Below, one piece after another: positions 1 through 7,539 of a stretch of DNA of 64,000 nucleotides. The DNA comes from Ewingella sp963519305 (GTDB lineage: Bacteria; Pseudomonadota; Gammaproteobacteria; Enterobacterales; Enterobacteriaceae): positions 1-64,000 of the forward strand of contig CAUQMS010000010.1 in the NCBI GenBank assembly GCA_963519305.1, written 5' to 3'. How positions within the stretch are numbered: the stretch's first letter is position 1; every line of letters starts with the position of its first letter. The notes below the pieces were generated by a model, which was not told the origin of the DNA, searched no databases, and saw nothing but the letters and a program-made list of their open reading frames with translations. Made by a program: the position numbers and the translations under genes.

Positions 1-405
1 TTCCCGGCTGCGGGTTTGAGCCAACGGTAAAGACGTTGTCTCGCCACCGACTTGCCGGTGACATTTTTGAACGCGGCCGAAGCTTCTTTAAATTCAAAAC
101 CAGCACGATGCTTGTCTTTAAAAATGTCGAGGCCGCATTCAAAACGACGTCGAGTGAGAGGCGCAAAACCGCGAGTCTTTTTACGCGGGTTGAAGCCCGA
201 AATGAGAGGACCGCGAAGCGGCGGAGTTTGCGGCTATAACATTGGTCCTTGAAACACGGCCATTGTGACCTGCGCAGCTGCTGTTTTTGAAGAGCTCGGA
301 GTCCAGAGGGCCGAGCGACTGCGGCCCTCTGGTCGGTGTGGGCCGACGCCCACGACCTTGAAGTTGAATTTGAATTTGAATTTGAATTTAAAAGCGTCCG
401 GGGCT
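1..405. repeat. Large compound palindromic repeat, copy A (truncated by window start)
   Basis: This gene-free stretch is the reverse complement, with divergence, of most of the repeat at 37753-38349. Positions 1-103 match the inner right arm of that copy, and positions 104-395 match its left arm. The arms contain nested hairpins: CCAGAGGGCCG facing CGGCCCTCTGG near 303-332, GTGGGC facing GCCCAC near 338-353, and GCGGGTTGAAGCCCG near 185-199. It ends in four tandem TTGAAT units (366-390) and then a GGGGC/GCCCC hairpin that overlaps the argD stop codon. Short open frames inside it look non-coding. The left part lies outside the window. Confidence 0.8.
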
Positions 406-408
406 CGC

Positions 409-1626
409 TCAGCCCCCCAACACTTTCCCTATCGCTTTCTCAAAGCGATTCATCCCCTCGCTGATGTCTGCGAACTCAATGACCAGAGATGGCGCAAACC
501 GGATGACGTTCGGACCGGCAACCAGAATCATCAGGCCAAATTCGGCGGCGGCTTTGTGGAAATCACCGGCGCGGTTTTGGTAGGCCTCGGACAACTCGGC
601 ACCCATCAACAGCCCCTGACCGCGGAACTCTTTGAACACGCCATATTTCTGATTAATGGCTTCAAGCCCCTGAATAAATTTCTCGCGGCGCTCGCTGATG
701 CCAGCCAGCACTTCCGGCGTGTTGATGATATCCAGTGCGGCTTCGGCGACAGCGCAGGCCAGCGGATTACCGCCGTAGGTGGTGCCGTGTTTGCCCGGTT
801 CCATCACCGCAGCCACCTCTTCGGTTGCCAGCATGGCGCTGACAGGGAAACCGCCACCGAGCGCTTTGGCGGTGGTCAGAATATCCGGGGTGACGCCGTA
901 ATTCATGTAGCTGAACAGCTTACCGCTGCGGCCCATGCCGCTTTGTACTTCGTCGAATACCAGCAGGGCCTGATGCTGATCGCAGAGATCGCGCAAACCT
1001 TGCAGGAACTCCTGAGTGGCTGGCGTCACGCCGCCCTCGCCCTGAACGGGTTCGACCACAATGGCGCAGGTGTGGTCATCAATCACCGCTTTCACTGCAT
1101 CAAGATCGTTGAACGGCACGTGGACAATGTCCGCCGGTTTCGGGCCGAAGCCGTCGGAATATTTCGGCTGACCGCCGACGGAAACCGTGAACAACGTGCG
1201 CCCGTGGAAAGCGTTATGAAAGGCAATGATTTTGCTTTTGTAGGGGCTGTGACGATGGGATGCATAATAACGCGCCAGCTTGAAGGCCGCCTCGTTGGCT
1301 TCCGCGCCGGAGTTGGCGAAGAACACGCGGTCGGCAAAAGTGGCGTCGATCAGCTTCTGAGCCAGTCGCAAAGCAGGTTCGTTAGTGAAAACGTTACTCA
1401 CATGCCACAAGGTTTCGCCCTGTTCGTGCAAGGCTTTCACCAGCGCAGGATGGCAATGACCCAGTGCCGTCACCGCGATACCTCCGGCGAAATCGACGTA
1501 CTCAGTGCCCTGCTGGTCCCACACGCGGCTGCCTTTTCCTTTAACCGGAATAAACTGCGCAGGTGCAAAAACAGGCAAAATCACCCGATCAAACACGTCC
1601 CGACTCACCGCTGCTTTCTCTGCCAT
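409..1626 (-). CDS. argD: Acetylornithine/succinyldiaminopimelate aminotransferase ArgD
   Basis: A cytoplasmic class-III PLP aminotransferase of 405 aa (E. coli ArgD is 406). In arginine synthesis it converts N-acetylglutamate semialdehyde and glutamate to N-acetylornithine. It also serves the succinyl-diaminopimelate step of lysine synthesis. Visible marks are NSGAEAN (105-111), the FDEVQSGMG segment (224-232) and the PLP lysine K254 in TTAKALGGG. The ATG at 1626 is chosen over an upstream in-frame start because AAGGGG lies about 9 nt before it and E. coli ArgD begins at the same place. The stop sits inside a hairpin of the adjacent repeat. Downstream of pabA, as in E. coli. Confidence 0.96.
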   Translation of the reverse strand: MAEKAAVSRDVFDRVILPVFAPAQFIPVKGKGSRVWDQQGTEYVDFAGGIAVTALGHCHPALVKALHEQGETLWHVSNVFTNEPALRLAQKLIDATFADRVFFANSGAEANEAAFKLARYYASHRHSPYKSKIIAFHNAFHGRTLFTVSVGGQPKYSDGFGPKPADIVHVPFNDLDAVKAVIDDHTCAIVVEPVQGEGGVTPATQEFLQGLRDLCDQHQALLVFDEVQSGMGRSGKLFSYMNYGVTPDILTTAKALGGGFPVSAMLATEEVAAVMEPGKHGTTYGGNPLACAVAEAALDIINTPEVLAGISERREKFIQGLEAINQKYGVFKEFRGQGLLMGAELSEAYQNRAGDFHKAAAEFGLMILVAGPNVIRFAPSLVIEFADISEGMNRFEKAIGKVLGG

Positions 1627-1804
1627 TAATCTTATCCCCTTCAAACTGTTACACGTGCTATCACACGTCATTTATCATTATAAAAGCGCTTCATACTCGC
1701 GCTGAATATGAAAATATAGTCATAAAATATGCATAAAAAATCACCCACAGGCAAACGAAAATCGGCCTTTGTGGGGAAGTAATTTGTTCGGGTGGGTTAA
1801 GCGG

Positions 1805-2380
1805 TTAAATCTTAAGGAAATTATCCAGCAACTGATGACCCTGCTCGCTGAGAATACTTTCAGGATGGAACTGGACGCCGTGCAGCGGCAGCTGTTTATG
1901 GGCGATACCCATAATCTCATCCGGCTGACCCTCACGTTCGGTCCAGGCAGTGAGCGTGAAGCACTCGGGCAGACTCTCAGCGGCGACGATCAGCGAATGG
2001 TAGCGCGTTACGGTCAGGGGATTATTCAGGCCGCGAAATACGCTTTGCCCATTGTGGTGAATGGGTGAGGTTTTGCCGTGAACCGCCTGACGCGCACGCA
2101 CCACCTGGCCGCCAAAAGCCTGCGCTATCGCCTGATGCCCGAGACAGACGCCAAGGATCGGCAAGTGTTTGGCAAAATGAGTGATTGCCGCCAGAGAGAT
2201 CCCGGCGTCGTCCGGCGTACAGGGGCCGGGCGAAATCACCAAATGGGTAGGGGCCAGCTGTTCAATATCAGCCAGGCTAAGCTGATCGTTGCGTTTGACC
2301 ATAACCTCGGCACCCAGCTCACAGAAATATTGATAGAGGTTGTAGGTAAACGAATCGTAGTTGTCGATCAGCAGCAGCAT
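1805..2380 (-). CDS. pabA: Aminodeoxychorismate synthase glutamine amidotransferase subunit PabA
   Basis: A class-I glutamine amidotransferase of 191 aa (E. coli 187). It supplies ammonia to PabB, which makes 4-amino-4-deoxychorismate for folate. The triad is visible: nucleophile C79 in GVCLGHQ, and H172 and E174 in QFHPES. The oxyanion segment SPGPCTPDDAG (50-60) is intact. It lies between fic and argD, as in E. coli. A TrpG paralogue would normally adjoin trp genes, so PabA is preferred. Confidence 0.95.
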   Translation of the reverse strand: MLLLIDNYDSFTYNLYQYFCELGAEVMVKRNDQLSLADIEQLAPTHLVISPGPCTPDDAGISLAAITHFAKHLPILGVCLGHQAIAQAFGGQVVRARQAVHGKTSPIHHNGQSVFRGLNNPLTVTRYHSLIVAAESLPECFTLTAWTEREGQPDEIMGIAHKQLPLHGVQFHPESILSEQGHQLLDNFLKI

Positions 2381-2437
2381 GGCGTTCCGGGTTTTCAGTC
2401 GATGAAATTACCCGGCCGATTCTACCCACTTTCGCCG

Positions 2438-3040
2438 TCAGTTGCCGCTATCGATTTCACTGACCACCTTTTTAAAGATTTCCGTCAGCGGTTTCTCATC
2501 ACCAAATACCGCGGCCTTATTGGCCTCCAGCCACCGGACCTGCCCGATTTTCGACCACTGAATGTCGTAACCCGCATGAATGATCAGTTGCTCAAAGAAG
2601 ATGCGCTGGGCGCGGCCATTCCCCTCACGAAACGGGTGCAGCAGGTTGATACCGGTATAATAATGGGCCAGTTTTTTGCACAAGGTATCCAGCGGCAAAT
2701 CAGCCAGATACGCCTCGTCTTCCAGCGCCTGCATCAGCGCATTACCCTCTTTTTCGATATAGGCGAAGTGACAGAACTGAGTGTCCTCTTTGTAGATGTC
2801 CATTTCACGCAGTTCACCGGCCCAGGGATAGATATCCTGAAACAGCGTCTCATGAATGGCACACAGATGCGGTAGCCCCATCGCGGGAGGTCCGAGCGTG
2901 ATCGTAGCCGCACGCAGCGCGGTGAAGGCCATTTCGGCCTGAGCGAGCCGGTTGGCTTCGTGGATCTCCAGTTTATTTTTCAGCACGTGGAGGCCGGGAT
3001 AGAGATAGGGATCGATGCCTGCGTTCAGCTTATCGTTCAT
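2438..3040 (-). CDS. fic: Fic-family adenylyltransferase toxin (FicT-like)
   Basis: A 200-aa Fic-domain protein, the same length as E. coli Fic. Fic proteins transfer AMP from ATP to target hydroxyls, and E. coli FicT acts with the small antitoxin YhfG. The core motif HPFREGNGRAQR is complete at 135-146, with catalytic H135 and R146. No inhibitory helix is seen inside the protein, which fits a class-I arrangement with the antitoxin as a separate gene. The start overlaps the end of yhfG by 11 nt, so the two are probably translationally coupled. Order yhfG-fic-pabA-argD is as in E. coli. Confidence 0.93.
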   Translation of the reverse strand: MNDKLNAGIDPYLYPGLHVLKNKLEIHEANRLAQAEMAFTALRAATITLGPPAMGLPHLCAIHETLFQDIYPWAGELREMDIYKEDTQFCHFAYIEKEGNALMQALEDEAYLADLPLDTLCKKLAHYYTGINLLHPFREGNGRAQRIFFEQLIIHAGYDIQWSKIGQVRWLEANKAAVFGDEKPLTEIFKKVVSEIDSGN

Positions 3041-3200
3041 AGTGCGCCCTCAAATCTTCAAGCCGTTGGGCAATTTGCTCGTCGCTGAGCCGGATCAGAT
3101 CAATCTGTAAACCATCCAGCAAACTGCTGGCCATAAAGTTGGGGTTTTGTCGCTCACGGAACAGCTTTTCTTTCTGTTTCTGGGTCAGCTTGCTACTCAT
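3030..3200 (-). CDS. yhfG: YhfG-like antitoxin partner of Fic
   Basis: A small gene of 56 codons found by translating the minus strand. It begins MSSKLTQKQK and ends EDLRAHYER, and it resembles E. coli YhfG (55 aa) at both ends. A GGAG Shine-Dalgarno precedes the ATG at 3200. YhfG (FicA) blocks the ATP site of Fic with an (S/T)xxxE(G/N) motif. The equivalent here reads SSLLDG (25-30), so the key glutamate appears to be aspartate (D29). The last 11 nt overlap the fic start. Confidence 0.88.
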   Translation of the reverse strand: MSSKLTQKQKEKLFRERQNPNFMASSLLDGLQIDLIRLSDEQIAQRLEDLRAHYER

Positions 3201-3270
3201 CTCAACTCCTGTGGCGTGGGTTTTGGCTCCTCTCTTCTGGGATTAAGTATAGACAGGGAAAAGGCAGGCG

Positions 3271-3296
3271 AAAAAAAACCCTGCCGCAGCAGGGTT
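3271..3296 (-). terminator. Rho-independent terminator after yjgR
   Basis: On the minus strand an 8-bp stem, AACCCTGC/GCAGGGTT with a 4-nt loop, is followed by a run of T. It lies 20 nt beyond the stop of the yjgR-like gene. Confidence 0.85.
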
Positions 3297-3315
3297 CAGT
3301 CATTACAGAAAGCGG

Positions 3316-4854
3316 TTATTTTTTACGTCCACCCATAATAGAGCCCAGTACGCCGCGCAGGATCTGACGCCCTAAGTCACGCGCCATACTTTTCGCCACC
3401 GACTGCACCACCCCGTCATGCTTTCCGCCACGCGGGCCGGTGGAACCGAACAGAAGGTCATTCAGACCGCCCATCAGACCTCCGCCGCTGGCCTGATTTT
3501 CAGCCGGTGTCTGCGGCGCAGAGTTTTGCGGTGAAGAGGCTTGCGGCTGATTCACCGTACTGAAACCCTGCGCGGTGATTTTCTCGTACGCCGATTCGCG
3601 GTCAATCGGATCTTCATAACGCCCATATAGCGGCGATTTATTCAGCGCGCGGTTAAGGCCGTCATCACCCAGCAGGCCCATTTTGGATTCCGGCGCGATC
3701 ACCATCGCCCGTTCAACCACGTTCGGCCGCCCCTTTTCATCGAGGAACGAGACCAGCGCTTCGCCGACGCCCAGTTCGGATATCGCCGTTTCGGCATCGA
3801 AAGCCGGATTGACGCGCAGCGTTTGTGCCGCCGCTTTCACCGCCTTCTGGTCACGTGGGGTAAAGGCCCGCAGCGCATGTTGTACACGGTTACCGAGCTG
3901 GCCGAGCACGCTGTCGGGAATATCCAGCGGGTTCTGGGTAACAAAAAAGATGCCAACGCCTTTGGAGCGGATAAGCCGCACCACCTGCTCGATTTTAGTC
4001 AGTAGCGCGGCGGGCGCGTCGGTAAACAGCAGGTGCGCTTCGTCGAAGAAGAACACCAGCTTCGGTTGTTCCGGATCGCCCACTTCCGGCAGATGCTCGA
4101 ACAGTTCCGCCAGCAGCCATAGCAGGAATACGGCGTACAGTTTCGGCTGATTAATCAGTTTGTCTGCCGCCAGCAGGTTAATGATGCCGTGACCGTTGGC
4201 GTCCGTTTTCATCAGATCGTTGATGTCGAGCATCGGCTCGCCGAAGAACTGATTGGCCCCCTGACTTTCCAGCGACATCAGCCCGCGCTGAATAGCCCCG
4301 ACCGACGCGGGCGAAATATTGCCGTACTGCGTCTGGAACTGTTTGGCGTTGTCACCGACAAACTGCACCATCGCCCGCAAATCCTTCATGTCGAGCAGCA
4401 GCAGGCCGTTGTCGTCGGCAATTTTAAACACCAGGTTAAGCACCCCGCCCTGCACGTCGTTTAAATCCAGCAGACGCGCCAGCAGCAGCGGGCCAAGGTC
4501 GGAGACCGTCGCGCGAATTGGGTGGCCTTTCTCGCCGAAGACATCCCACGGAATAATCGTACAGGCCTGCGGTTGCCAGTCGGTGACGCCAATACCCTGA
4601 AGCCGCGCATTCAGTTTATCAGAGGCAATGCCTTCCGCGCCGATGCCGGACAGGTCGCCTTTCACATCAGCCAGAAACACCGGCACACCGATGCGGGAAA
4701 ACTGCTCGGCCATTCTCTGTAAGGTGACGGTTTTGCCGGTGCCGGTCGCGCCGGTGATTAACCCGTGACGGTTAGCCAGCGCGGGTAAAATGACCAGTTC
4801 TTGTGCCGGTTTGCCGTCATGCATGGCTTTGGCTATCAGACGTGCTTCACTCAT
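3316..4854 (-). CDS. yjgR: HerA/FtsK-like ATPase, YjgR (DUF853) family
   Basis: A 512-aa protein recognisable as the YjgR/DUF853 family (E. coli YjgR is about 500 aa). It contains a Walker A motif GATGTGKT (35-42), a Walker B-like FFFDEAHLLF segment and a QNPLDIP sensor-like stretch, as in HerA-type helicase ATPases. The tail is glycine-rich (GGGLMGGLNDLLFGS). Its precise role is not established. Start 4854 is preferred to 4905 because AAAGGACA precedes it and MSEARLIAKA matches the family N-terminus. In E. coli the gene lies elsewhere; here it sits between yhfG and ppiA with its own terminator. Confidence 0.88.
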   Translation of the reverse strand: MSEARLIAKAMHDGKPAQELVILPALANRHGLITGATGTGKTVTLQRMAEQFSRIGVPVFLADVKGDLSGIGAEGIASDKLNARLQGIGVTDWQPQACTIIPWDVFGEKGHPIRATVSDLGPLLLARLLDLNDVQGGVLNLVFKIADDNGLLLLDMKDLRAMVQFVGDNAKQFQTQYGNISPASVGAIQRGLMSLESQGANQFFGEPMLDINDLMKTDANGHGIINLLAADKLINQPKLYAVFLLWLLAELFEHLPEVGDPEQPKLVFFFDEAHLLFTDAPAALLTKIEQVVRLIRSKGVGIFFVTQNPLDIPDSVLGQLGNRVQHALRAFTPRDQKAVKAAAQTLRVNPAFDAETAISELGVGEALVSFLDEKGRPNVVERAMVIAPESKMGLLGDDGLNRALNKSPLYGRYEDPIDRESAYEKITAQGFSTVNQPQASSPQNSAPQTPAENQASGGGLMGGLNDLLFGSTGPRGGKHDGVVQSVAKSMARDLGRQILRGVLGSIMGGRKK

Positions 4855-4936
4855 TTGATTGTCCTTTGAGCTTGGATGCTGATTAAAACCTATTAGTCCG
4901 CGCAATAGGCGTCAAGTTAGTGGCGAAAAACAGGCA

Positions 4937-4968
4937 ATAAAAAACCCCCGTTAGAAAACGGAGGTTTC
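4937..4968 (-). terminator. Rho-independent terminator after ppiA
   Basis: On the minus strand, AACCTCCGTT pairs with AACGGGGGTT (one G-U or mismatch) and is followed by TTTTATTG. It separates ppiA from yjgR, so yjgR is likely transcribed from its own promoter. Confidence 0.8.
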
Positions 4969-4988
4969 AATAATTCCACGGGAAATGC

Positions 4989-5558
4989 TTAAGGCAGCAC
5001 TTTCGCTGACAGAATCACAACCGGCGTAGTGGGCACGTTCTGGTATGGACCGACGTTATCGGTTTTTACCTGAGCAATTTTATCAACAACGTCCATGCCT
5101 TTGATCACTTTACCAAAGACGGCATAACCAAAGTCACGCTGGCCGTGGTCAAGGAAGGCGTTATCGGCCACGTTGAAGAAGAACTGGCTGGTCGCGCTGT
5201 CTTTGTCAGCGGTGCGGGCCATGGCGATTGTACCGCGCAGGTTACGCAGGCCGTTATCCGCTTCATTGGCGATTGGCGCATTGGTTTTCTTCTGCTGCAT
5301 ATCAGCAGTAAACCCGCCACCCTGAATCATAAAGCCCGGGATGACGCGATGGAATATGGTGTTGTTGTAATAGCCGCTTTGCGCGTAATCGACGAAATTC
5401 TTCACAGAAACCGGTGCCTTAGCACTGTCGAGTTCTACTTCGATATTCCCTGCGGAGGTCGTCAGCAGTACGTGTTGCTGTGCGGCGGCCAGCGCGGCAG
5501 GTGACAGCGCGGTCAGGGAAAGCAGCGCGGTGACGGTCACTAAAGTACGTTTAAACAT
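4989..5558 (-). CDS. ppiA: Periplasmic peptidyl-prolyl cis-trans isomerase A (cyclophilin)
   Basis: A cyclophilin of 189 aa (E. coli PpiA 190). It catalyses prolyl isomerisation during periplasmic folding. A signal peptide is evident: MFKR, then a hydrophobic stretch, with a likely cut after ALA at about residue 24. Cyclophilin core marks are FHRVIPGFMIQGG, NFVDYAQSGYYNNT and SQFFFN. The ATG at 5558 is chosen over 5630 because it begins the signal peptide and follows AAAGGAA. Upstream is a small palindrome and the divergent PTS operon. Confidence 0.95.
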   Translation of the reverse strand: MFKRTLVTVTALLSLTALSPAALAAAQQHVLLTTSAGNIEVELDSAKAPVSVKNFVDYAQSGYYNNTIFHRVIPGFMIQGGGFTADMQQKKTNAPIANEADNGLRNLRGTIAMARTADKDSATSQFFFNVADNAFLDHGQRDFGYAVFGKVIKGMDVVDKIAQVKTDNVGPYQNVPTTPVVILSAKVLP

Positions 5559-5590
5559 GACGATTCCTTTATCAAAAATACAAACCACTG

Positions 5591-5659
5591 TACCCGATAG
5601 ATTTCGAGTTGCCGCGAGGCGGTGACTCACATAGCGTCAGCTCGAAATCTAACGGGCTA
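5591..5659. repeat. Short palindrome, deletion form of the TACCCG...CGGGTA repeat family
   Basis: The ends TACCCGATAGATTTCGAG and CTCGAAATCTAACGGGCTA are near-perfect inverted copies separated by about 30 nt. They resemble the termini of the longer palindrome at 62789-62985, so this looks like an internally deleted member of the same intergenic family. Confidence 0.6.
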
Positions 5660-5773
5660 AACCCGTTGATTCTAAAGAGCCAATCCACGCGGCGCCAGAC
5701 CTTTACTTTTATTTACGTAGCAGCGCCTGTTTATTTTGTCGGGTGCGTCGCGCTTTTGCATATTGTTCAATTT

Positions 5774-5802
5774 TTGACTTCGTGTTCAGGCTAAGATATA
5801 AA
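5774..5802 (+). promoter_or_regulatory. Sigma-70 promoter of the PTS IIB/GH4/lacI operon
   Basis: A -35 TTGACT (5774-5779) and a -10 TATAAA (5797-5802) are separated by 17 nt. A perfect palindrome begins at the end of the -10 box, so the start of transcription would fall inside the operator. Confidence 0.75.
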
Positions 5803-5823
5803 AAATGAGAGCGCTCTCATTTT
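5802..5823. promoter_or_regulatory. LacI-family operator, perfect 22-bp palindrome
   Basis: A perfect palindrome centred between 5812 and 5813 with core TGAGAGCGCTCTCA and A/T flanks. The central CG is typical of LacI/GalR operators. The core differs by one symmetric base from the CelR site TGGGAGCGCTCCCA. The likely ligand is the LacI regulator encoded third in the operon (7540-8535), which would repress its own operon until an inducer appears. Confidence 0.75.
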
Positions 5824-5881
5824 CTGTTTCATTCATCAAATTTCACTGAATCACACTTTCTAAAACAGCCAGGAGTCGAAC

Positions 5882-6205
5882 ATGAAGAAGATTGTCCTTT
5901 GTTGTGCCGCAGGTATGTCGACCAGTATGTTGGTTCAGCGAATGCTGAGTGAAGCGCAAACACGCGGCCTTGAGGTCGACGTGCGTGCCGTGCCGGTGGC
6001 AGAGTTTGAAGCCATTATTAACGAGGCCGACGTCGTGCTGCTCGGACCACAGGTGCGCTACGAACTGGCACGTCTGGCTGATATTGCTCAGCCACTGGGC
6101 AAAACTGTGGCCGTGATCGACATGATGGATTACGGCACCATGCGCGGCGACAGAGTACTGAACAAGGCGCTTGAGCTTATCGGAGGTGCACATGCATCCG
6201 TTTAA
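5882..6205 (+). CDS. PTS lactose/cellobiose-family IIB component
   Basis: A 107-aa cytoplasmic phosphocarrier of the lactose/chitobiose (Lac) PTS family, close in size to E. coli ChbB. The phosphorylated cysteine is C8 in LCCAAGMSTSM, followed by the usual P-loop. It passes phosphate from IIA to sugar bound by IIC. Neither IIA nor IIC lies in this operon or elsewhere in the window, so it must work with components encoded elsewhere. Its last 14 nt overlap the start of the GH4 gene, indicating coupled translation. Confidence 0.9.
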   Translation: MKKIVLCCAAGMSTSMLVQRMLSEAQTRGLEVDVRAVPVAEFEAIINEADVVLLGPQVRYELARLADIAQPLGKTVAVIDMMDYGTMRGDRVLNKALELIGGAHASV

Positions 6206-7499
6206 AATTGCCATTATCGGCGGCGGCAGCAGCTACACGCCTGAGTTGGTCGAAGGGTTAATTCAGCGCATCGACGAACTGCCGGTCACTGAACTGGCGC
6301 TGGTGGACGTGGAAGCCGGACGCGAAAAAGTGACTATCATCGCCGATCTCACCCGCCGGATGCTGGCCCGCGCCGGACTCGAGCATGTAAATGTCAGCGT
6401 GCACTTTGCGCTGGATGATGCCATCAGAGGCGCAAAATTTGTACTCACGCAGCTGCGCGTCGGCCAGTTACCTGCCCGCGCCGCCGACGAGCGTCTGGGT
6501 TTGAAATACGGTTTGATTGGTCAGGAGACCACCGGCGTTGGCGGTTTTGCCAAAGCGCTGCGTACTATTCCTGTCTTACTCGAGATCGCCCGTAAAGTCG
6601 AAGAGCTGTCGCCTGACGCGTTTATCATCAACTTTACCAACCCGGCCGGTATTGTGACTGAAGCGGTGGCCCGTCACAGCAAAGCCAAAATCATCGGTCT
6701 GTGTAATGTGCCGATCACCATGCATCACATGATCGCCAAAATGCTCGGCGCGAAAGATGATGAGATCCACCTGCAATTCGCTGGTCTGAACCATATGGTT
6801 TGGGTACACCGCGTGCTGCAAAACGGTAAAGACGTCACCCAAACCGCGCTGGATATGCTGTGCGATGGCGCCACGCTGACCATGAACAACATCAAAGAGC
6901 AGCCGTGGAAACCTGAACTGCTGCGTGCGCTGGGGGTGATCCCCTGCCCGTATCACCGCTATTTCTATCTGCCGCGCGCGATGCTGGCCGAAGAACTGGA
7001 ACAGGCTGCAGACGGCGGAACCCGCGCTGAGAAAGTGATGAAAGTCGAGAAAGAGTTGTTTGCGCTCTACGCCGATCCACATCTGAACACGAAGCCCGAG
7101 CAGCTGAGTTTCCGTGGCGGTTCGTTCTATTCCGAAGTGGCACTGGAACTGATCCGCTCAATCCATAATAATCTCGGCACCCAGATGGTGGTAAATACAT
7201 CAAATCATGGCGCTATTCATGGCTTACCGGACGACGCCGTGGTAGAAACCAACTGTATAATTGACGCCAGTGGCGCCTCGCCACTGGTGTTCGGGCATCT
7301 GCCGCCGGTGCTGCACACGCTGGCCTGCCAGGTAAAAACCTTCGAGCGTCTGACCATCGACTGCGCGGTGCATGGCGACAGACAAAGCGGCCTGCTGGCG
7401 CTGATGACCAATCCGCTGGTTGGCGATGCCGCACTGGCACAACAACTCTTCGACGAGGTTTTACAGCTTAACGCGCCGTATTTACCTCAGTTCAGATGA
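6192..7499 (+). CDS. GH4 family 6-phospho-beta-glucosidase (CelF/LicH type)
   Basis: A 435-aa glycoside hydrolase of family 4, which uses NAD+ and a divalent metal to split 6-phospho-glycosides. The dinucleotide-binding start FKIAIIGGGSSYTPE (4-18) is intact. The GH4 segments NFTNPAG and GLCNVP follow, the latter bearing a metal-ligand cysteine. EQLSFRGG and NHGAIHGLPDDAVVE are family-like further on. With a Lac-family IIB beside it, a phospho-beta-glucoside or chitobiose-type substrate is likely, but the exact sugar cannot be read. Start 6192 follows GGAGGTG and gives the usual family N-terminus; 6171 would add seven unusual residues. Confidence 0.88.
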   Translation: MHPFKIAIIGGGSSYTPELVEGLIQRIDELPVTELALVDVEAGREKVTIIADLTRRMLARAGLEHVNVSVHFALDDAIRGAKFVLTQLRVGQLPARAADERLGLKYGLIGQETTGVGGFAKALRTIPVLLEIARKVEELSPDAFIINFTNPAGIVTEAVARHSKAKIIGLCNVPITMHHMIAKMLGAKDDEIHLQFAGLNHMVWVHRVLQNGKDVTQTALDMLCDGATLTMNNIKEQPWKPELLRALGVIPCPYHRYFYLPRAMLAEELEQAADGGTRAEKVMKVEKELFALYADPHLNTKPEQLSFRGGSFYSEVALELIRSIHNNLGTQMVVNTSNHGAIHGLPDDAVVETNCIIDASGASPLVFGHLPPVLHTLACQVKTFERLTIDCAVHGDRQSGLLALMTNPLVGDAALAQQLFDEVLQLNAPYLPQFR

Positions 7500-7539
7500 T
7501 TTTTCCCTGCCCCTGACTGGCGGGGCTACAGGAGCCAGT

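Noticed and set aside
36..252. Two small overlapping ORFs at the window start
   Set aside because: Both lie in repeat copy A in different frames and have no support.
265..1629. Plus-strand ORF of 454 aa opposite argD
   Set aside because: It lies almost wholly antisense to a clear argD, begins inside the repeat and has no recognisable domain.
1690..1745. Possible ArgR (ARG box) site before argD
   Set aside because: AT-rich with single TGAAT/ATTCA half-sites, but no box with both halves in place was found.
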